Positions 32,710-41,994 of a DNA stretch of 64,000 nt are shown in pieces. Under the pieces are notes generated by a model. The model did no database searches. It was not told where the DNA came from and was given only the letters and a program-made list of their open reading frames with translations. The DNA is taken from positions 1 through 64,000 of the forward strand of contig JBAXOG010000006.1 in assembly GCA_037133395.1 (NCBI GenBank). The letters are read 5' to 3'. The stretch is from CAIZQW01 sp037133395. Its GTDB lineage: Bacteria > Verrucomicrobiota > Kiritimatiellia > RFP12 > UBA1067. The translations under genes and the position numbers were made by a program. How positions within the stretch are numbered: position 1 is the stretch's first letter; the number at the start of each line of letters is the position of its first letter.

Positions 32710-34251
32710 ATGTACGAAAACTATACGACGCTCAAGGATGCCTTCACTGATTTTATCGCTGAACGGCTGACTGCTGATGGACTTAAACCCGTTGCCGCAC
32801 CTTATGGTATCTATCAACAGCGAGACGGGAGCTTTATGATCCGTGTACGTGTGAATGGGGGTGAAATCGATTGTGTAACGCTTACAGCCTTTGCCGATCT
32901 GCTCGAACGGGTGGGTGGACAGGCGCATCTGACCTCCCGGCAGGATATTCAGTTTCACAATATTCCGGCAGATCGTGTGGTTGAGACGGTTCTCGCGTGT
33001 GATCGTCTTGGATGGCCCTTCAAGGGCGGCGGCGGCAACACCTATCGCAACATCATGGTCGGTAGTGAAAGTGGCCTTTCTCCGGACTCCCTATTTGATG
33101 TCTATCCTTATGCGGAGGCTCTTAATCGCGCTATGCAGGGCTTTGACAAGGCCTTCACACTTCCGCGCAAATTCAAGATCGGCTTTTTCGCCTGCGAGAA
33201 GGATGTTCTGAAAGCCTCGATACAGGATCTTGGCTTCGTGGCCAACTTTCGGGAGGGCGAGCGGGGGTTCAAGGTTTATGCAGGGGGTGGCTTGGGTCGC
33301 GACAGTGCAGTCGGCATTTGCCTGATTGAGTTTCTGCCCGTGGAACGACTGGTGGAGGTCGCCTTCGCGATGATCTCGCTCTTTCACGATCATGGTGACC
33401 GGACCAACCGCAATCACGCCCGACTTCGTTTTCTGCTCAAGCGGATCGGCTCTGAGGGGTTCCGGAAACTCTATGCGGATTATTATGCAACCACGGAAGT
33501 CGCCGAGCCTCTTTCCGTCCAGATGCGAGACTATTCCATTGACGGACTGCGTGAACGATTTCTGCCCGCCCCGTTGGGTGTTGCTTCGGATCCAGACTAT
33601 GTCCGCTGGGCTGCTGTGGCGGTTTCACCGACGCGTCTCGGCGACTGGGTCAAGTCCGTTCGTCTTTTTGTACCTTACGGCAATCTGACGGCTTCTGCTG
33701 TACGCACAATCGCTAAGATCGCTTCGGAGGCGGGCTCGACTCGCGTACGCCTGCTGGCATCGCAAGATATCCTGATCCCTGTTGCCTCAGCTTCGTCGCT
33801 GCCGTGGCTTTATCATCAACTGCGCCAACGGTTGCCAGAGGTGGATATTCTCTTCCGCTCCTTCAAGGGCCACATTGTGACCTGCGTCGGCGCATCCATC
33901 TGCAAGATCGGCATGGTGGATACGCCAGCGCTGGCAGACCGGTTGGCCGAGTCGCTGGATCGTCTGCTGTCCGAGGATCCGAACAAACGCCAAGCTTTGC
34001 AGAAATGGGTAGCCGACGGTGTGCGAATCTCTGGATGTCCGAATGCCTGCTCCGCGCATCCTGCCGCGCAACTGGGCATCGGCTGCATCAACCAGAAGGT
34101 CGATGGCGTCATCGTGCCCCATGCCCATGTCTACACAGGCGCAGGAGTCACGCAAGGCCGCCCGCATCTCGCGAAAGACGAAACCGGCATCTGTTATCCC
34201 ATCGACGCATTGCTCGAACATGTCGAGACGATTCTCCTCTCCCGCGGTTAA
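32710..34251 (+). CDS. Ferredoxin-type sulfite (or nitrite) reductase, siroheme/[4Fe-4S]
   Basis: 513 residues from ATG 32710, six bases after GGAG; a TTG at 32698 would add four. Nitrite/sulfite reductase ferredoxin-like half-domains are visible (SMIRVRV...LTSRQDIQFHNIP; RNIMVGSESGL). The cluster and siroheme ligands are C392-x5-C398 and C443-x3-C447 (CVGASICKIG; ISGCPNACSAHP). The operon context favours sulfite reduction to sulfide. No CysJ flavoprotein is present, so electrons likely come from ferredoxin. CTATTGAGAGGGG at 32663-32675 resembles part of the sulfur operator but lacks TTGT, so I do not call it a site. Confidence 0.88.
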   Translation: MYENYTTLKDAFTDFIAERLTADGLKPVAAPYGIYQQRDGSFMIRVRVNGGEIDCVTLTAFADLLERVGGQAHLTSRQDIQFHNIPADRVVETVLACDRLGWPFKGGGGNTYRNIMVGSESGLSPDSLFDVYPYAEALNRAMQGFDKAFTLPRKFKIGFFACEKDVLKASIQDLGFVANFREGERGFKVYAGGGLGRDSAVGICLIEFLPVERLVEVAFAMISLFHDHGDRTNRNHARLRFLLKRIGSEGFRKLYADYYATTEVAEPLSVQMRDYSIDGLRERFLPAPLGVASDPDYVRWAAVAVSPTRLGDWVKSVRLFVPYGNLTASAVRTIAKIASEAGSTRVRLLASQDILIPVASASSLPWLYHQLRQRLPEVDILFRSFKGHIVTCVGASICKIGMVDTPALADRLAESLDRLLSEDPNKRQALQKWVADGVRISGCPNACSAHPAAQLGIGCINQKVDGVIVPHAHVYTGAGVTQGRPHLAKDETGICYPIDALLEHVETILLSRG

Positions 34252-34443
34252 GTTCCCTAACGGTTGTGCGGGATGAAGTTAGGTGGTGAAGTGGTAGTGC
34301 GGTAAAGAAACTGGCTCGTTCTTTTTTGCCCACGGAACACACGAAACGACACGGAAGCATTTGTTTTAGGACCAACCCATGACTTGCGGAGGGGTGGTAA
34401 TTATGGTACTTTCAAAACGTAATATACACCGAGGAAGTCGTTC

Positions 34444-37383
34444 ATGCAATTGGGATGGAATGAGATCAAACAACGGGCAGTTCAATTCTCGCGGGAGTGG
34501 GCTGGCGAGACCCGTGAGGATGCCGAAGCAAAATCCTTTTGGGATGCTTTCTTCAATGTGTTTGGCATTCCACGGCGTAGCGTCGCCACTTTTGAGGAAC
34601 CTGTCCGAAAGCTCAACAATCAGTATGGGTATATTGATCTTTTCTGGAAAGGACGACTCCTCGTCGAGCACAAGTCTCTTGGGAAAAGTCTCGATCAAGC
34701 CGAATCTCAGGCCTTCGATTATCTGCAATCCCTCGCCCGTGCAGGCCGCCATGATGAAATCCCGCGCTATGTGATCGTGACTGACTTTGACCGCCTCGCG
34801 CTTTTTGATCTCGAGCCCGATGATGTGAAAGGGTTACCGATTTTTTGCGGCTTACATGTCCAGCGTGTCGAAATTCGAATAAAAGATTTGCATCGCCATA
34901 TCCGCCTCTTTGGCTTTATTCCCGGTTATAAGGTCCGCACGTTCGCGCATGAAGACCCGATCAACATCAAGGCGGCGGAAGTCATGGGCCGACTGCACGA
35001 TGCCATGAAAGCCGGAGGCTACACGGGACATGCCTTGGAGCGCTTCCTTGTCCGCATTCTTTTCTGCCTTTTTTCAGAAGACACAGGCATTTTTGATCCG
35101 AATGCTTTTACGGAATACATCGATAGCGAGACGCGCCGTGATGGTTCCGACCTCGGGCTACACCTCGCACGTCTCTTCCAGGTTCTCGACACCCCGCGTG
35201 AACAGCGCCAGAGGAATCTCGATGACCGCCTGCTGAACATGCCTTATGTGAACGGCGGACTGTTTGCCGAGGTTTTACCCCTTGCTGAGATGAATACGGA
35301 GATGCGGATTGCGTTGGTGCGCTGTACGTGTTTCGACTGGAGCCGAATATCCCCTGCCGTCTTCGGTTCGCTGTTCCAGGCAATCATGTTGCCTGCAGAA
35401 CGTCGCCAGATCGGGGCGCACTACACCTCCGAACGCGATATTCTCAAGCTGATACACGCGCTCTTTCTGGATGACTTGCGTGCGGAATTTGAATCCATTA
35501 AACATGATCGCAAAAAACTCGCTACTTTTCATCAGAAGCTGGGAACGCTCAAATTTTTCGATCCCGCCTGCGGGTGTGGCAATTTCTTAGTGATTACCTA
35601 CCGCGAGTTGCGCCTCCTTGAACTGGACGTTCTCGACGCATTGGGATATGGGGAACAGACCATTACCGACATCTCGTTGCTTTCCCACGTAGACGTCGAT
35701 CAAATGTTCGGCATTGAAATCGAGGAATGGCCTGCCCGCATTGCTGAGACGGCCCTATGGCTGATGGATCATCAAATGAATCTTCTACTGGCTGAAAAGT
35801 TCGGCCAATATTATGTCCGCTTGCCACTCAAGAAATCTGCCCGTATTTGTCATGACAACGCCTTGCGACTCAATTGGCGTTACGTGATCAATCCCGTTGA
35901 ATGTTCTTATATTCTTGGCAATCCACCCTTTGTGGGCAAGCAGTCCCAGAACGCTCAGCAAAAAGAGGATATGGCGGCTATCTGGGGGGATGCAAAAGGA
36001 TATGGGGTTCTCGACTATGTGACGTGCTGGTATAAGAAGGCCGCAGAGTTTATCCATGAAACAAACATCCAGGTCGGTTTTGTCTCTACTAATTCAATCA
36101 CACAGGGCGAACAAGTGGGAGTTCTTTGGAACGCGCTTTTTAGACATGGCCTCCAATTGATTTTTGCGTACAGGACCTTTCCGTGGCAGAGCGAGGCACG
36201 CGGTAAGGCGCATGTGCATGTCGTTATAATTGGATTTGCACAAACGTTCCATGAAAAAAAACGTATTTTTGAAGAAATCGGCGACAAAGTCGTTGTTAAT
36301 GAAGTACGCAACATTAGCCCCTATCTTGTAGAGGGCGGCAACACTGTATTGCTAAATCGTGAACAACCTCTCTGTAATGTATGTGAGATTGGAATGGGCA
36401 ACCAGATGATCGATGCCGGCCATTATCTCTTTACGCCTGAAGAAAAATCGGCTTTTATAGCCATTGAATCCGCTTCAGAACCTTGGTTCAGACGTTGGAT
36501 TGGTTCTGAAGAGTTTATAAACGGAATTGAACGTTGGTGTCTGTTATTAAGAGACTGCCCGCCTGATCAGTTGCGAAAGATGCCCGAGGCAATGAAACGC
36601 ATCGAAGCCGTACGCGCATCCCGTCTTGCTAGTAAGCGGACATCTACGATCAAACTTGCAAAGACACCAACAAGGTTCCAGGTTGAAAACTTTCCAACAG
36701 TGCCTTTCTTGGTGATACCTGAAGTCAGTTCCGAAAAAAGGTATTATATTCCGATGGCATTTATGTCGCCCGCTCAAATGGTTTGTAGCAATAAAGTACG
36801 CCTTCTCCCATCCGCAACCCTTTTCCATTTTGGCGTGCTAACATCCGCAATGCACATGGATTGGATGCGACATGTTACTGGCAGGCTAAAGTCCGATTAT
36901 CAGTATTCCGTGAAGCTGGTCTATAATAATTTTCCATGGCCACAGTTAGATGTGTCCATTCCGGACTACGGCACGCCTTGCGCCGATGAGAACTGCGTCA
37001 AAGAGGCAGCGGCGCGGTCGTATTGGACTTCTTACCATGAAGGCAGCGTAGAAGAAGAGGCGAAGGCCAAAGAGCGGCACAGGGCCGGGCTCCTCAAGGG
37101 TGATGCGAAAAAAGTGGCTGCCGTGGAGGCGAAGGCGCAGGCGGTACTGGACGTCCGTGAGAAATATCCGCGCTCGACACTGGCTGATCTGTACGACCCA
37201 TCATCCATGCCGAGTGATCTCGTAAAGGCCCACGCCGACCTTGATCGTGCTGTTGACCGTTGCTATCGAACCGCGCCCTTTACCTCCGACCGCCAGCGCG
37301 TCGAATTCCTCTTCGCCCTCTATGAGTCCCTGACTGCCCCGCTTCTACCGGTGGAAAAGAAGTTGAGAAAGAAAAAAACTTAA
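34444..37383 (+). CDS. Single-chain restriction enzyme/adenine methyltransferase, MmeI-like (type IIL/IIG)
   Basis: 979 residues. An N-terminal PD-(D/E)xK nuclease has D65...E75-H-K77 (GYIDLFWKGRLLVEHKSLGK). A helical linker follows. The methylase has motif I FDPACGCGNF (373-381 region) and motif IV NPPF (493-496). A target-recognition region lies at about 600-830 (WFRRWIGSEEFINGIERWCL). The arrangement, nuclease-helical-MTase-TRD in one chain, fits MmeI-type enzymes that methylate one strand and cut about 20 bases away. It stands alone and needs no partner. Start preceded by GAGGAAGTCGTTC. A separate defence system from the hsd operon. Confidence 0.88.
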   Translation: MQLGWNEIKQRAVQFSREWAGETREDAEAKSFWDAFFNVFGIPRRSVATFEEPVRKLNNQYGYIDLFWKGRLLVEHKSLGKSLDQAESQAFDYLQSLARAGRHDEIPRYVIVTDFDRLALFDLEPDDVKGLPIFCGLHVQRVEIRIKDLHRHIRLFGFIPGYKVRTFAHEDPINIKAAEVMGRLHDAMKAGGYTGHALERFLVRILFCLFSEDTGIFDPNAFTEYIDSETRRDGSDLGLHLARLFQVLDTPREQRQRNLDDRLLNMPYVNGGLFAEVLPLAEMNTEMRIALVRCTCFDWSRISPAVFGSLFQAIMLPAERRQIGAHYTSERDILKLIHALFLDDLRAEFESIKHDRKKLATFHQKLGTLKFFDPACGCGNFLVITYRELRLLELDVLDALGYGEQTITDISLLSHVDVDQMFGIEIEEWPARIAETALWLMDHQMNLLLAEKFGQYYVRLPLKKSARICHDNALRLNWRYVINPVECSYILGNPPFVGKQSQNAQQKEDMAAIWGDAKGYGVLDYVTCWYKKAAEFIHETNIQVGFVSTNSITQGEQVGVLWNALFRHGLQLIFAYRTFPWQSEARGKAHVHVVIIGFAQTFHEKKRIFEEIGDKVVVNEVRNISPYLVEGGNTVLLNREQPLCNVCEIGMGNQMIDAGHYLFTPEEKSAFIAIESASEPWFRRWIGSEEFINGIERWCLLLRDCPPDQLRKMPEAMKRIEAVRASRLASKRTSTIKLAKTPTRFQVENFPTVPFLVIPEVSSEKRYYIPMAFMSPAQMVCSNKVRLLPSATLFHFGVLTSAMHMDWMRHVTGRLKSDYQYSVKLVYNNFPWPQLDVSIPDYGTPCADENCVKEAAARSYWTSYHEGSVEEEAKAKERHRAGLLKGDAKKVAAVEAKAQAVLDVREKYPRSTLADLYDPSSMPSDLVKAHADLDRAVDRCYRTAPFTSDRQRVEFLFALYESLTAPLLPVEKKLRKKKT

Positions 37384-37514
37384 GATTTTCTTTGAGCTAT
37401 CAAACGATTAATTGAATGTATCAACCACCAAGATTGCCTTGTTATTGATTGCTGAACCATCCGTGGCAACAATAACTTCCTTATGATAATCACCCATGTC
37501 GGCTTTGCTAGGTG

Positions 37515-38075
37515 CTATTTAGGCAGATTGTCTGCTAGACGTTTTCCCTTGTGGCTGACGGCATCGGGATAGTCTTGCCTGATCTCATCAAAGAGAGCCT
37601 TCGCCTCTTTATCTTTGCCTTTTTCTTTATAATAGTAGCCCAGGTAGAGCCTTGCATACGCACCGACTTGGACACCGCTGCCATAGTAGCAATCGCCAAA
37701 ATCCTTGATGGCCAGTTTCAGATACTTTTCTTTCTCCTCCCCAGCTGACATCTGCCCCATATACTGGACAGCGCATCCTGTCCGGTTCGCCTTGGGAAAC
37801 TTTTCAATGAGCTTCTTTAAACTCTCTTTTGCCTCCGGGGTGTTCCACTGTTTATTGGCCACTTGATAGAGCTTCTCTATTTCACGAAGTTCGTCTATGG
37901 AATAGGTCTTCCGGTCTTCTTCAAACCGCTTGCGGATGACTTCTTTGCGATCTGTTGCTTTGCTGTCCGCGACAGTAGTAGCTCCTTGCTTAATCGCTGC
38001 CGTTTCCGCACGAGTATTCCCATCCGGAATCACAAGCGAGAGGATCACGCTTATGAGTGTCAGTGATTTTTTCAT
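37515..38075 (-). CDS. Secreted TPR-like protein of unknown function
   Basis: 186 residues with a signal peptide (MKKSLTLISVILSLVIP, then DGNTRAET). The mature part is charged and helical, with TPR-like pairs (AKESLKKLIEKFPKANRTGC; YARLYLGYYYKEKGKDKEAK then ALFDEIRQDYPDAV). It is too short to form a scaffold alone; it could be a periplasmic adaptor. Convergent with the MmeI-like gene and followed on the same strand upstream by wrbA, 12 bases away, so it may be co-transcribed from the wrbA promoter. Confidence 0.7.
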   Translation of the reverse strand: MKKSLTLISVILSLVIPDGNTRAETAAIKQGATTVADSKATDRKEVIRKRFEEDRKTYSIDELREIEKLYQVANKQWNTPEAKESLKKLIEKFPKANRTGCAVQYMGQMSAGEEKEKYLKLAIKDFGDCYYGSGVQVGAYARLYLGYYYKEKGKDKEAKALFDEIRQDYPDAVSHKGKRLADNLPK

Positions 38076-38087
38076 TGATTATCTTTA

Positions 38088-38690
38088 TTAGGCTGATATC
38101 TTTTTTGCAACTCTCGCCACATGCGCGCCTTGGAAACGAGCGATTTTGAGTTCGTTCTCAGAGGGCTGACGGCTGCCATCCGCGCCTGCAAGCGTACTTG
38201 CGCCGTAGGGTGTGCCGCCGGTGATTTCACTCATGTTCGTGAGTTCAGGGCAGGCATACGGGACGCCCACGACGATCATGCCGTGATGAAAGAGCGTGGT
38301 ATGAAACGAAGTGATCGTTGTCTCTTGGCCGCCGTGCTGTGTGCCTGTGGAAATAAATACACTCCCCACCTTACCCACCAGCTTCCCGCCAGCCCATAAT
38401 CCGCCCGTGCGATCTAGGAAATTGCGCATTTGCGCGCACATGTTGCCGAAACGTGTCGGTGTGCCGAAGATGATTGCATCGTAGTTCGACAACTCCTCCA
38501 CGGTCGCAAGCGGTGCTGCCTGATCAACCTTGGCTCCAGCCTTTCGTGCAGCCTCTTCTGTCATCAGATCGGGAATGCGCTTAAGGGTAACTTCCGTGCC
38601 TTCAACGCTGCCCGCGCCTTCAGCCACTGCTTTTGCCATCGTCTCGACGTGACCATACATGCTGTAATAAACAACCAGAACCTTTGCCAT
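38088..38690 (-). CDS. wrbA: NAD(P)H:quinone oxidoreductase, WrbA flavodoxin-like
   Basis: 200 residues from ATG 38690, preceded by GGAGACACGTTT; a longer frame to 38810 lacks family similarity. Flavodoxin FMN loop VVYYSMYGHVETMAKAVAEG, the second loop FGTPTRFGNMCAQMRNFLDR and the STGTQHGGQETT segment are WrbA hallmarks. It reduces quinones by two electrons and protects against oxidative stress. Divergent from the M20 peptidase; the 129-base spacer contains an inverted repeat CCCTCG (38770-38775) and CGAGGG (38792-38797). Confidence 0.92.
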   Translation of the reverse strand: MAKVLVVYYSMYGHVETMAKAVAEGAGSVEGTEVTLKRIPDLMTEEAARKAGAKVDQAAPLATVEELSNYDAIIFGTPTRFGNMCAQMRNFLDRTGGLWAGGKLVGKVGSVFISTGTQHGGQETTITSFHTTLFHHGMIVVGVPYACPELTNMSEITGGTPYGASTLAGADGSRQPSENELKIARFQGAHVARVAKKISA

Positions 38691-38819
38691 AAACGTGTCT
38701 CCTTGTTTGGTGTGTAACCTTGAAAGTAGCATAGTGCTTCTCTGATCAAAGGACAAGGGGAAATTCACACCCTCGCACTTCTTGCATAGCACGAGGGGCT
38801 TTTGATACACTTGTTAATC

Positions 38820-40193
38820 ATGAATGTCCAATTTGCTCACGATTATTTTGAAACGAACCGCCCAGCCATCATGGATGAGTGGTTTGATTTTCTGCGTATT
38901 CCAACCATTGGTACGGATCCCAAGCGGTTGAAGGAGTGCGCTCGTTGCGCCGCTTGGTTGAAACAATTTTTGCGTCCGCTCGGGTTTGATGTTGAAATTT
39001 TGACACCGTCCGCCGGGCGTCCTGTGCCAGTCGTCTTTGCTGAACGCCTGGGCGAACATAGCGCCATGAATGTGCTCTTTTATGGACATTACGATGTCCA
39101 GCCCGAAGATCCGTTGAGTGAATGGAAAACGCCGCCGTTTGAACCGACGCTGATTGAGGAGCGCGTGTATGCGCGTGGCGCTCAGGACAATAAAGGCCAG
39201 CTCTTTGGTTTCCTCCAAGGGGTCAAGGCGCTGATCGAAGCCGGCAAGCCTTTGCCCACGTTGAAGGTGCTGATTGAAGGACAGGAGGAGAGCGGCAGTG
39301 AGGCCATCTCGCTTCTTGCACCCGAAATGGCATCCCGCATCCGTGCAGATGTCATGATGGTCTGCGATACATCAAGCGGACCGGACAAGCAGCCCTCTAT
39401 CGTTGCAGGACTTCGCGGCGTGCAGCATTTTACGGTCACACTGACAGGGCCGGATCACGATTTGCATTCCGGTGTGCATGGAGGGGTGGCTCCAAACCCT
39501 GCTCAGGGCATGGCGAGATTGCTCACGTCCCTTCACAACCCTGACGGTTCAATCGCGGTAGCTGGTTTCAGCGACAAGGTGTGTCCGCCGAGTGCTGAAG
39601 AACGCGAACACGCGGTGAAAGCGGCCATCTCCGATGAGCAATATGAAAAGGAGATCGGATGTCCCCCGGCAGGTGGCGCAGAAAACATGCATATGATTTT
39701 GCGCGGCAGTTTTATGCCAACCATTGAGATCAATGGCATTCACACGGGATACGGCGGCCCAGGGTCCAAGACCGTGATTCCTGCGTCAGCGCTGGCCAAG
39801 ATCAGCATGCGCCTTGTCCCTGGCCAGATTCCGAGTGAAACATATTTAGCGGTGCAAAAGCATTTGGAAGCGCATTGCCCGCGTGGCATGAAGGTCGCAT
39901 TATCAGAAGCCTGCCGAGGTGCCCCCGGCTTCCGGCTCCCACTTAATTCGCCCATCTTCCGTCTCGCGGCGGAGGTGCTGGGGCAGATGGATCCGCGGGG
40001 TGCACTTTTCCGCTGGGAAGGCGCATCGATTCCCATCGTTGCAACGTTGCAAGCCATTTCAGGTGCCGCGCCTTTGTTGGTGGGCTTCGGACGCGAGGAA
40101 GATAAGATTCATTGTCCAAATGAGTCGTTCGGTGTTGATCAATTGGTACAATGTATGACCTGGTCAGCGATGATGCTGCATGCGCTGAAATAA
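38820..40193 (+). CDS. M20-family metallopeptidase/dipeptidase
   Basis: 457 residues from ATG 38820; a TTG at 38802 closer to GAGGGG could add six. Zinc-binding motifs: FYGHYDVQPED, RGAQDNKGQ, EGQEESGSE and the final HCPNES. GPDHDLHSGVHGG is the dimerisation-domain signature of the M20A dipeptidase group (carnosinase-like). Cytosolic, likely splits dipeptides or acyl amino acids. Alone in its orientation; no partner is evident. Confidence 0.92.
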   Translation: MNVQFAHDYFETNRPAIMDEWFDFLRIPTIGTDPKRLKECARCAAWLKQFLRPLGFDVEILTPSAGRPVPVVFAERLGEHSAMNVLFYGHYDVQPEDPLSEWKTPPFEPTLIEERVYARGAQDNKGQLFGFLQGVKALIEAGKPLPTLKVLIEGQEESGSEAISLLAPEMASRIRADVMMVCDTSSGPDKQPSIVAGLRGVQHFTVTLTGPDHDLHSGVHGGVAPNPAQGMARLLTSLHNPDGSIAVAGFSDKVCPPSAEEREHAVKAAISDEQYEKEIGCPPAGGAENMHMILRGSFMPTIEINGIHTGYGGPGSKTVIPASALAKISMRLVPGQIPSETYLAVQKHLEAHCPRGMKVALSEACRGAPGFRLPLNSPIFRLAAEVLGQMDPRGALFRWEGASIPIVATLQAISGAAPLLVGFGREEDKIHCPNESFGVDQLVQCMTWSAMMLHALK

Positions 40194-40473
40194 ATAATCG
40201 CCCCGCCCGGGGTACCGGGAATAAACTGACGGGTAACTTTTTTCTCACAGAGGCATTCGCCTACGCGAATACGTGTACGGCGGACAGGCAGAGCGTACAG
40301 AGTTTTGAACCACCCGGATCGACAAAGCTCGCGACAAAGTATTTGAAAAACGTACCACTGAATAAGGCAATAAGGCAATCACGCAATAAGGCATAAACGT
40401 ATTCGCTTCGCGAAATTTCTTCAAGTTACAGGCGAGGTTTTGTAGAACGAGAAATATTGAATAGGGGGACAAG
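40194..40473. other. 280-base spacer with repeats, no gene seen
   Basis: It holds a CCCCGCCCGGGG-like GC palindrome near 40201, GCAATAAG repeat copy 5 at 40360-40394 (GAATAAGGCAATAAGGCAAT, then CACGCAATAAGGCAT) and a TTCAAGTTACAGG word near 40428 related to those at 432 and 49250. AGGGGGACAAG before the next gene gives its Shine-Dalgarno. Confidence 0.55.
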
Positions 40474-41961
40474 TTGAAAAAGACGATGGTCATCACGGTG
40501 TTACGCATGCTGATTGGCTGGCACTTTCTGTATGAGGGGATTTGGAAGCTCATCCAGCCAGGCGGGTGGTCGGCCATGGGCTTTCTGAAAACGAGCCAGT
40601 GGTTCGCCGCTCCGCTTTTCCACCACATCGCGGAGACGTCTTGGCTGTTGCGGACGTGCGACCTGATGAATATGTGGGGGCTTACGCTGATCGGTCTGGG
40701 GCTGCTCTTCGGCGTCCTGGTTCGTCCTGCGGCGGCAAGTGGTATCTTGTTGCTGGCCTGCTACTATGTCGCCCAGCCACCGTTTCTCGCGGCGTCTTCC
40801 GAGGGACATTACCTGTGGATCGATCGTAATGCGGTAGAGGCCGTCGCGTTGCTGGCAGTCCTGTTCTTGCCTTCTTATGATTTGGGTGGCTTTATCGCGG
40901 GCTGGTTCTGTAAGCAGATCCGGCGCCGCGATCCGGCGGCAGACGGTGGAAGCGGACTGGGTGTCAAGTCGGCTGGACGGCGCGACTTGCTGCTGAGCCT
41001 CACGTCGTTGCCGATCATCGGCGCGTTCGGCTACGCCTTCCTCCGCAAGCACGGTCCAGTTTGGGAGCGAGAAAACCTGAAGGGCAAACCGGATGCTGTG
41101 ACCAGTGCCACCATTAAGACCTTCGATTTTCTGGATATCAAGGACCTGAAGAAGCCGATCGACAAATACGGCAAGATCGGCAACCTGAAGCTCAGCCGCA
41201 TGTTTCTGGGCGGAAACATGATGGGGGGCTGGGCGCATGCGCGCGACTTGCTTTACACGGACAAACTGGTCAAAGCCTATCACTCCGACTGGCGCATCTT
41301 TCGCACGTTCCACATGGCCGAGCAGTGCGGCATCAACGCCATCCTAACCAATCCAGCCCTGATGCGCGTGATCAACGACTACTGGAAGAAAGAAGGCGGC
41401 AAGATCCAGTTTATCTCGGATTGCGGCCATCCAGAAGGATTGATCCGCGGTGCACAGCTCTCGGTCGAAAACGGAGCATCTGCCGTTTATACCCATGGCG
41501 GTGTGTCGGACGGTTGGGCGAAGAACGGCGAAGCCAAGAAGTTCGCGGACACACTGGCCGCGATGCGCAAGTTGGGTGTACCCGCCGGCATCGGCGCGCA
41601 CAATCTGGACACGGTCAAGTTCTGCGTCGAGCACGGAATCATCCCCGATTTCTGGATGAAAACCCTGCACCGGACCAATTATTGGTCGGCACGACCTGGC
41701 GAACCGCAACGCGACAACATCTTCTGTACGAACCCCGATGAAACGGTCGCCTACATGGAGAAGCTGGAACAACCGTGGATCGCGTTTAAGGTTTTAGCGG
41801 CAGGAGCCATCCTTCCCAAAGACGCGTTCCCTTATTCGTTCAAGAGTGGGGCGGACTTCATCTGCGTCGGAAACTACGACTTCCAGCTTGTCGAGAATGT
41901 TAATCTGCTCAACGATGTATTGGATGGAAAGATCGATCGCAAGCGCCCGTGGCGGGCGTAA
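40474..41961 (+). CDS. DoxX-like membrane domain fused to a TIM-barrel-like domain
   Basis: 495 residues from a TTG start (40474) placed six bases after GGGGG; the first ATG (40486) is too far from it. Residues 1-150 form a DoxX-type four-helix membrane domain (LRMLIGWHFLYEGIWKLIQP; GLTLIGLGLLFGVLVRPAAA). After an arginine-rich stretch and another hydrophobic segment (RRDLLLSLTSLPIIGAFGYA), residues about 215-490 look like a TIM barrel (NAILTNPALM, IQFISDCGHPEG, GVPAGIGAHNLDTVKFCVEH, IAFKVLAAGAILP). I know such fusions from PVC genomes only as hypothetical proteins. Membrane-anchored enzyme of unknown substrate; just upstream of the carbohydrate genes. Confidence 0.72.
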   Translation: MKKTMVITVLRMLIGWHFLYEGIWKLIQPGGWSAMGFLKTSQWFAAPLFHHIAETSWLLRTCDLMNMWGLTLIGLGLLFGVLVRPAAASGILLLACYYVAQPPFLAASSEGHYLWIDRNAVEAVALLAVLFLPSYDLGGFIAGWFCKQIRRRDPAADGGSGLGVKSAGRRDLLLSLTSLPIIGAFGYAFLRKHGPVWERENLKGKPDAVTSATIKTFDFLDIKDLKKPIDKYGKIGNLKLSRMFLGGNMMGGWAHARDLLYTDKLVKAYHSDWRIFRTFHMAEQCGINAILTNPALMRVINDYWKKEGGKIQFISDCGHPEGLIRGAQLSVENGASAVYTHGGVSDGWAKNGEAKKFADTLAAMRKLGVPAGIGAHNLDTVKFCVEHGIIPDFWMKTLHRTNYWSARPGEPQRDNIFCTNPDETVAYMEKLEQPWIAFKVLAAGAILPKDAFPYSFKSGADFICVGNYDFQLVENVNLLNDVLDGKIDRKRPWRA

Positions 41962-41994
41962 AAAATTATTAAAGTAAAGAGAAGGAGAAAGACG

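Noticed and set aside
37408..37497. 29-codon minus-strand frame (MGDYHKEVIVATDGSAINNK...) past the TPR-like gene
   Set aside because: It reads like real protein and could be a gene remnant, but it is too short and has no Shine-Dalgarno; not enough support to call.
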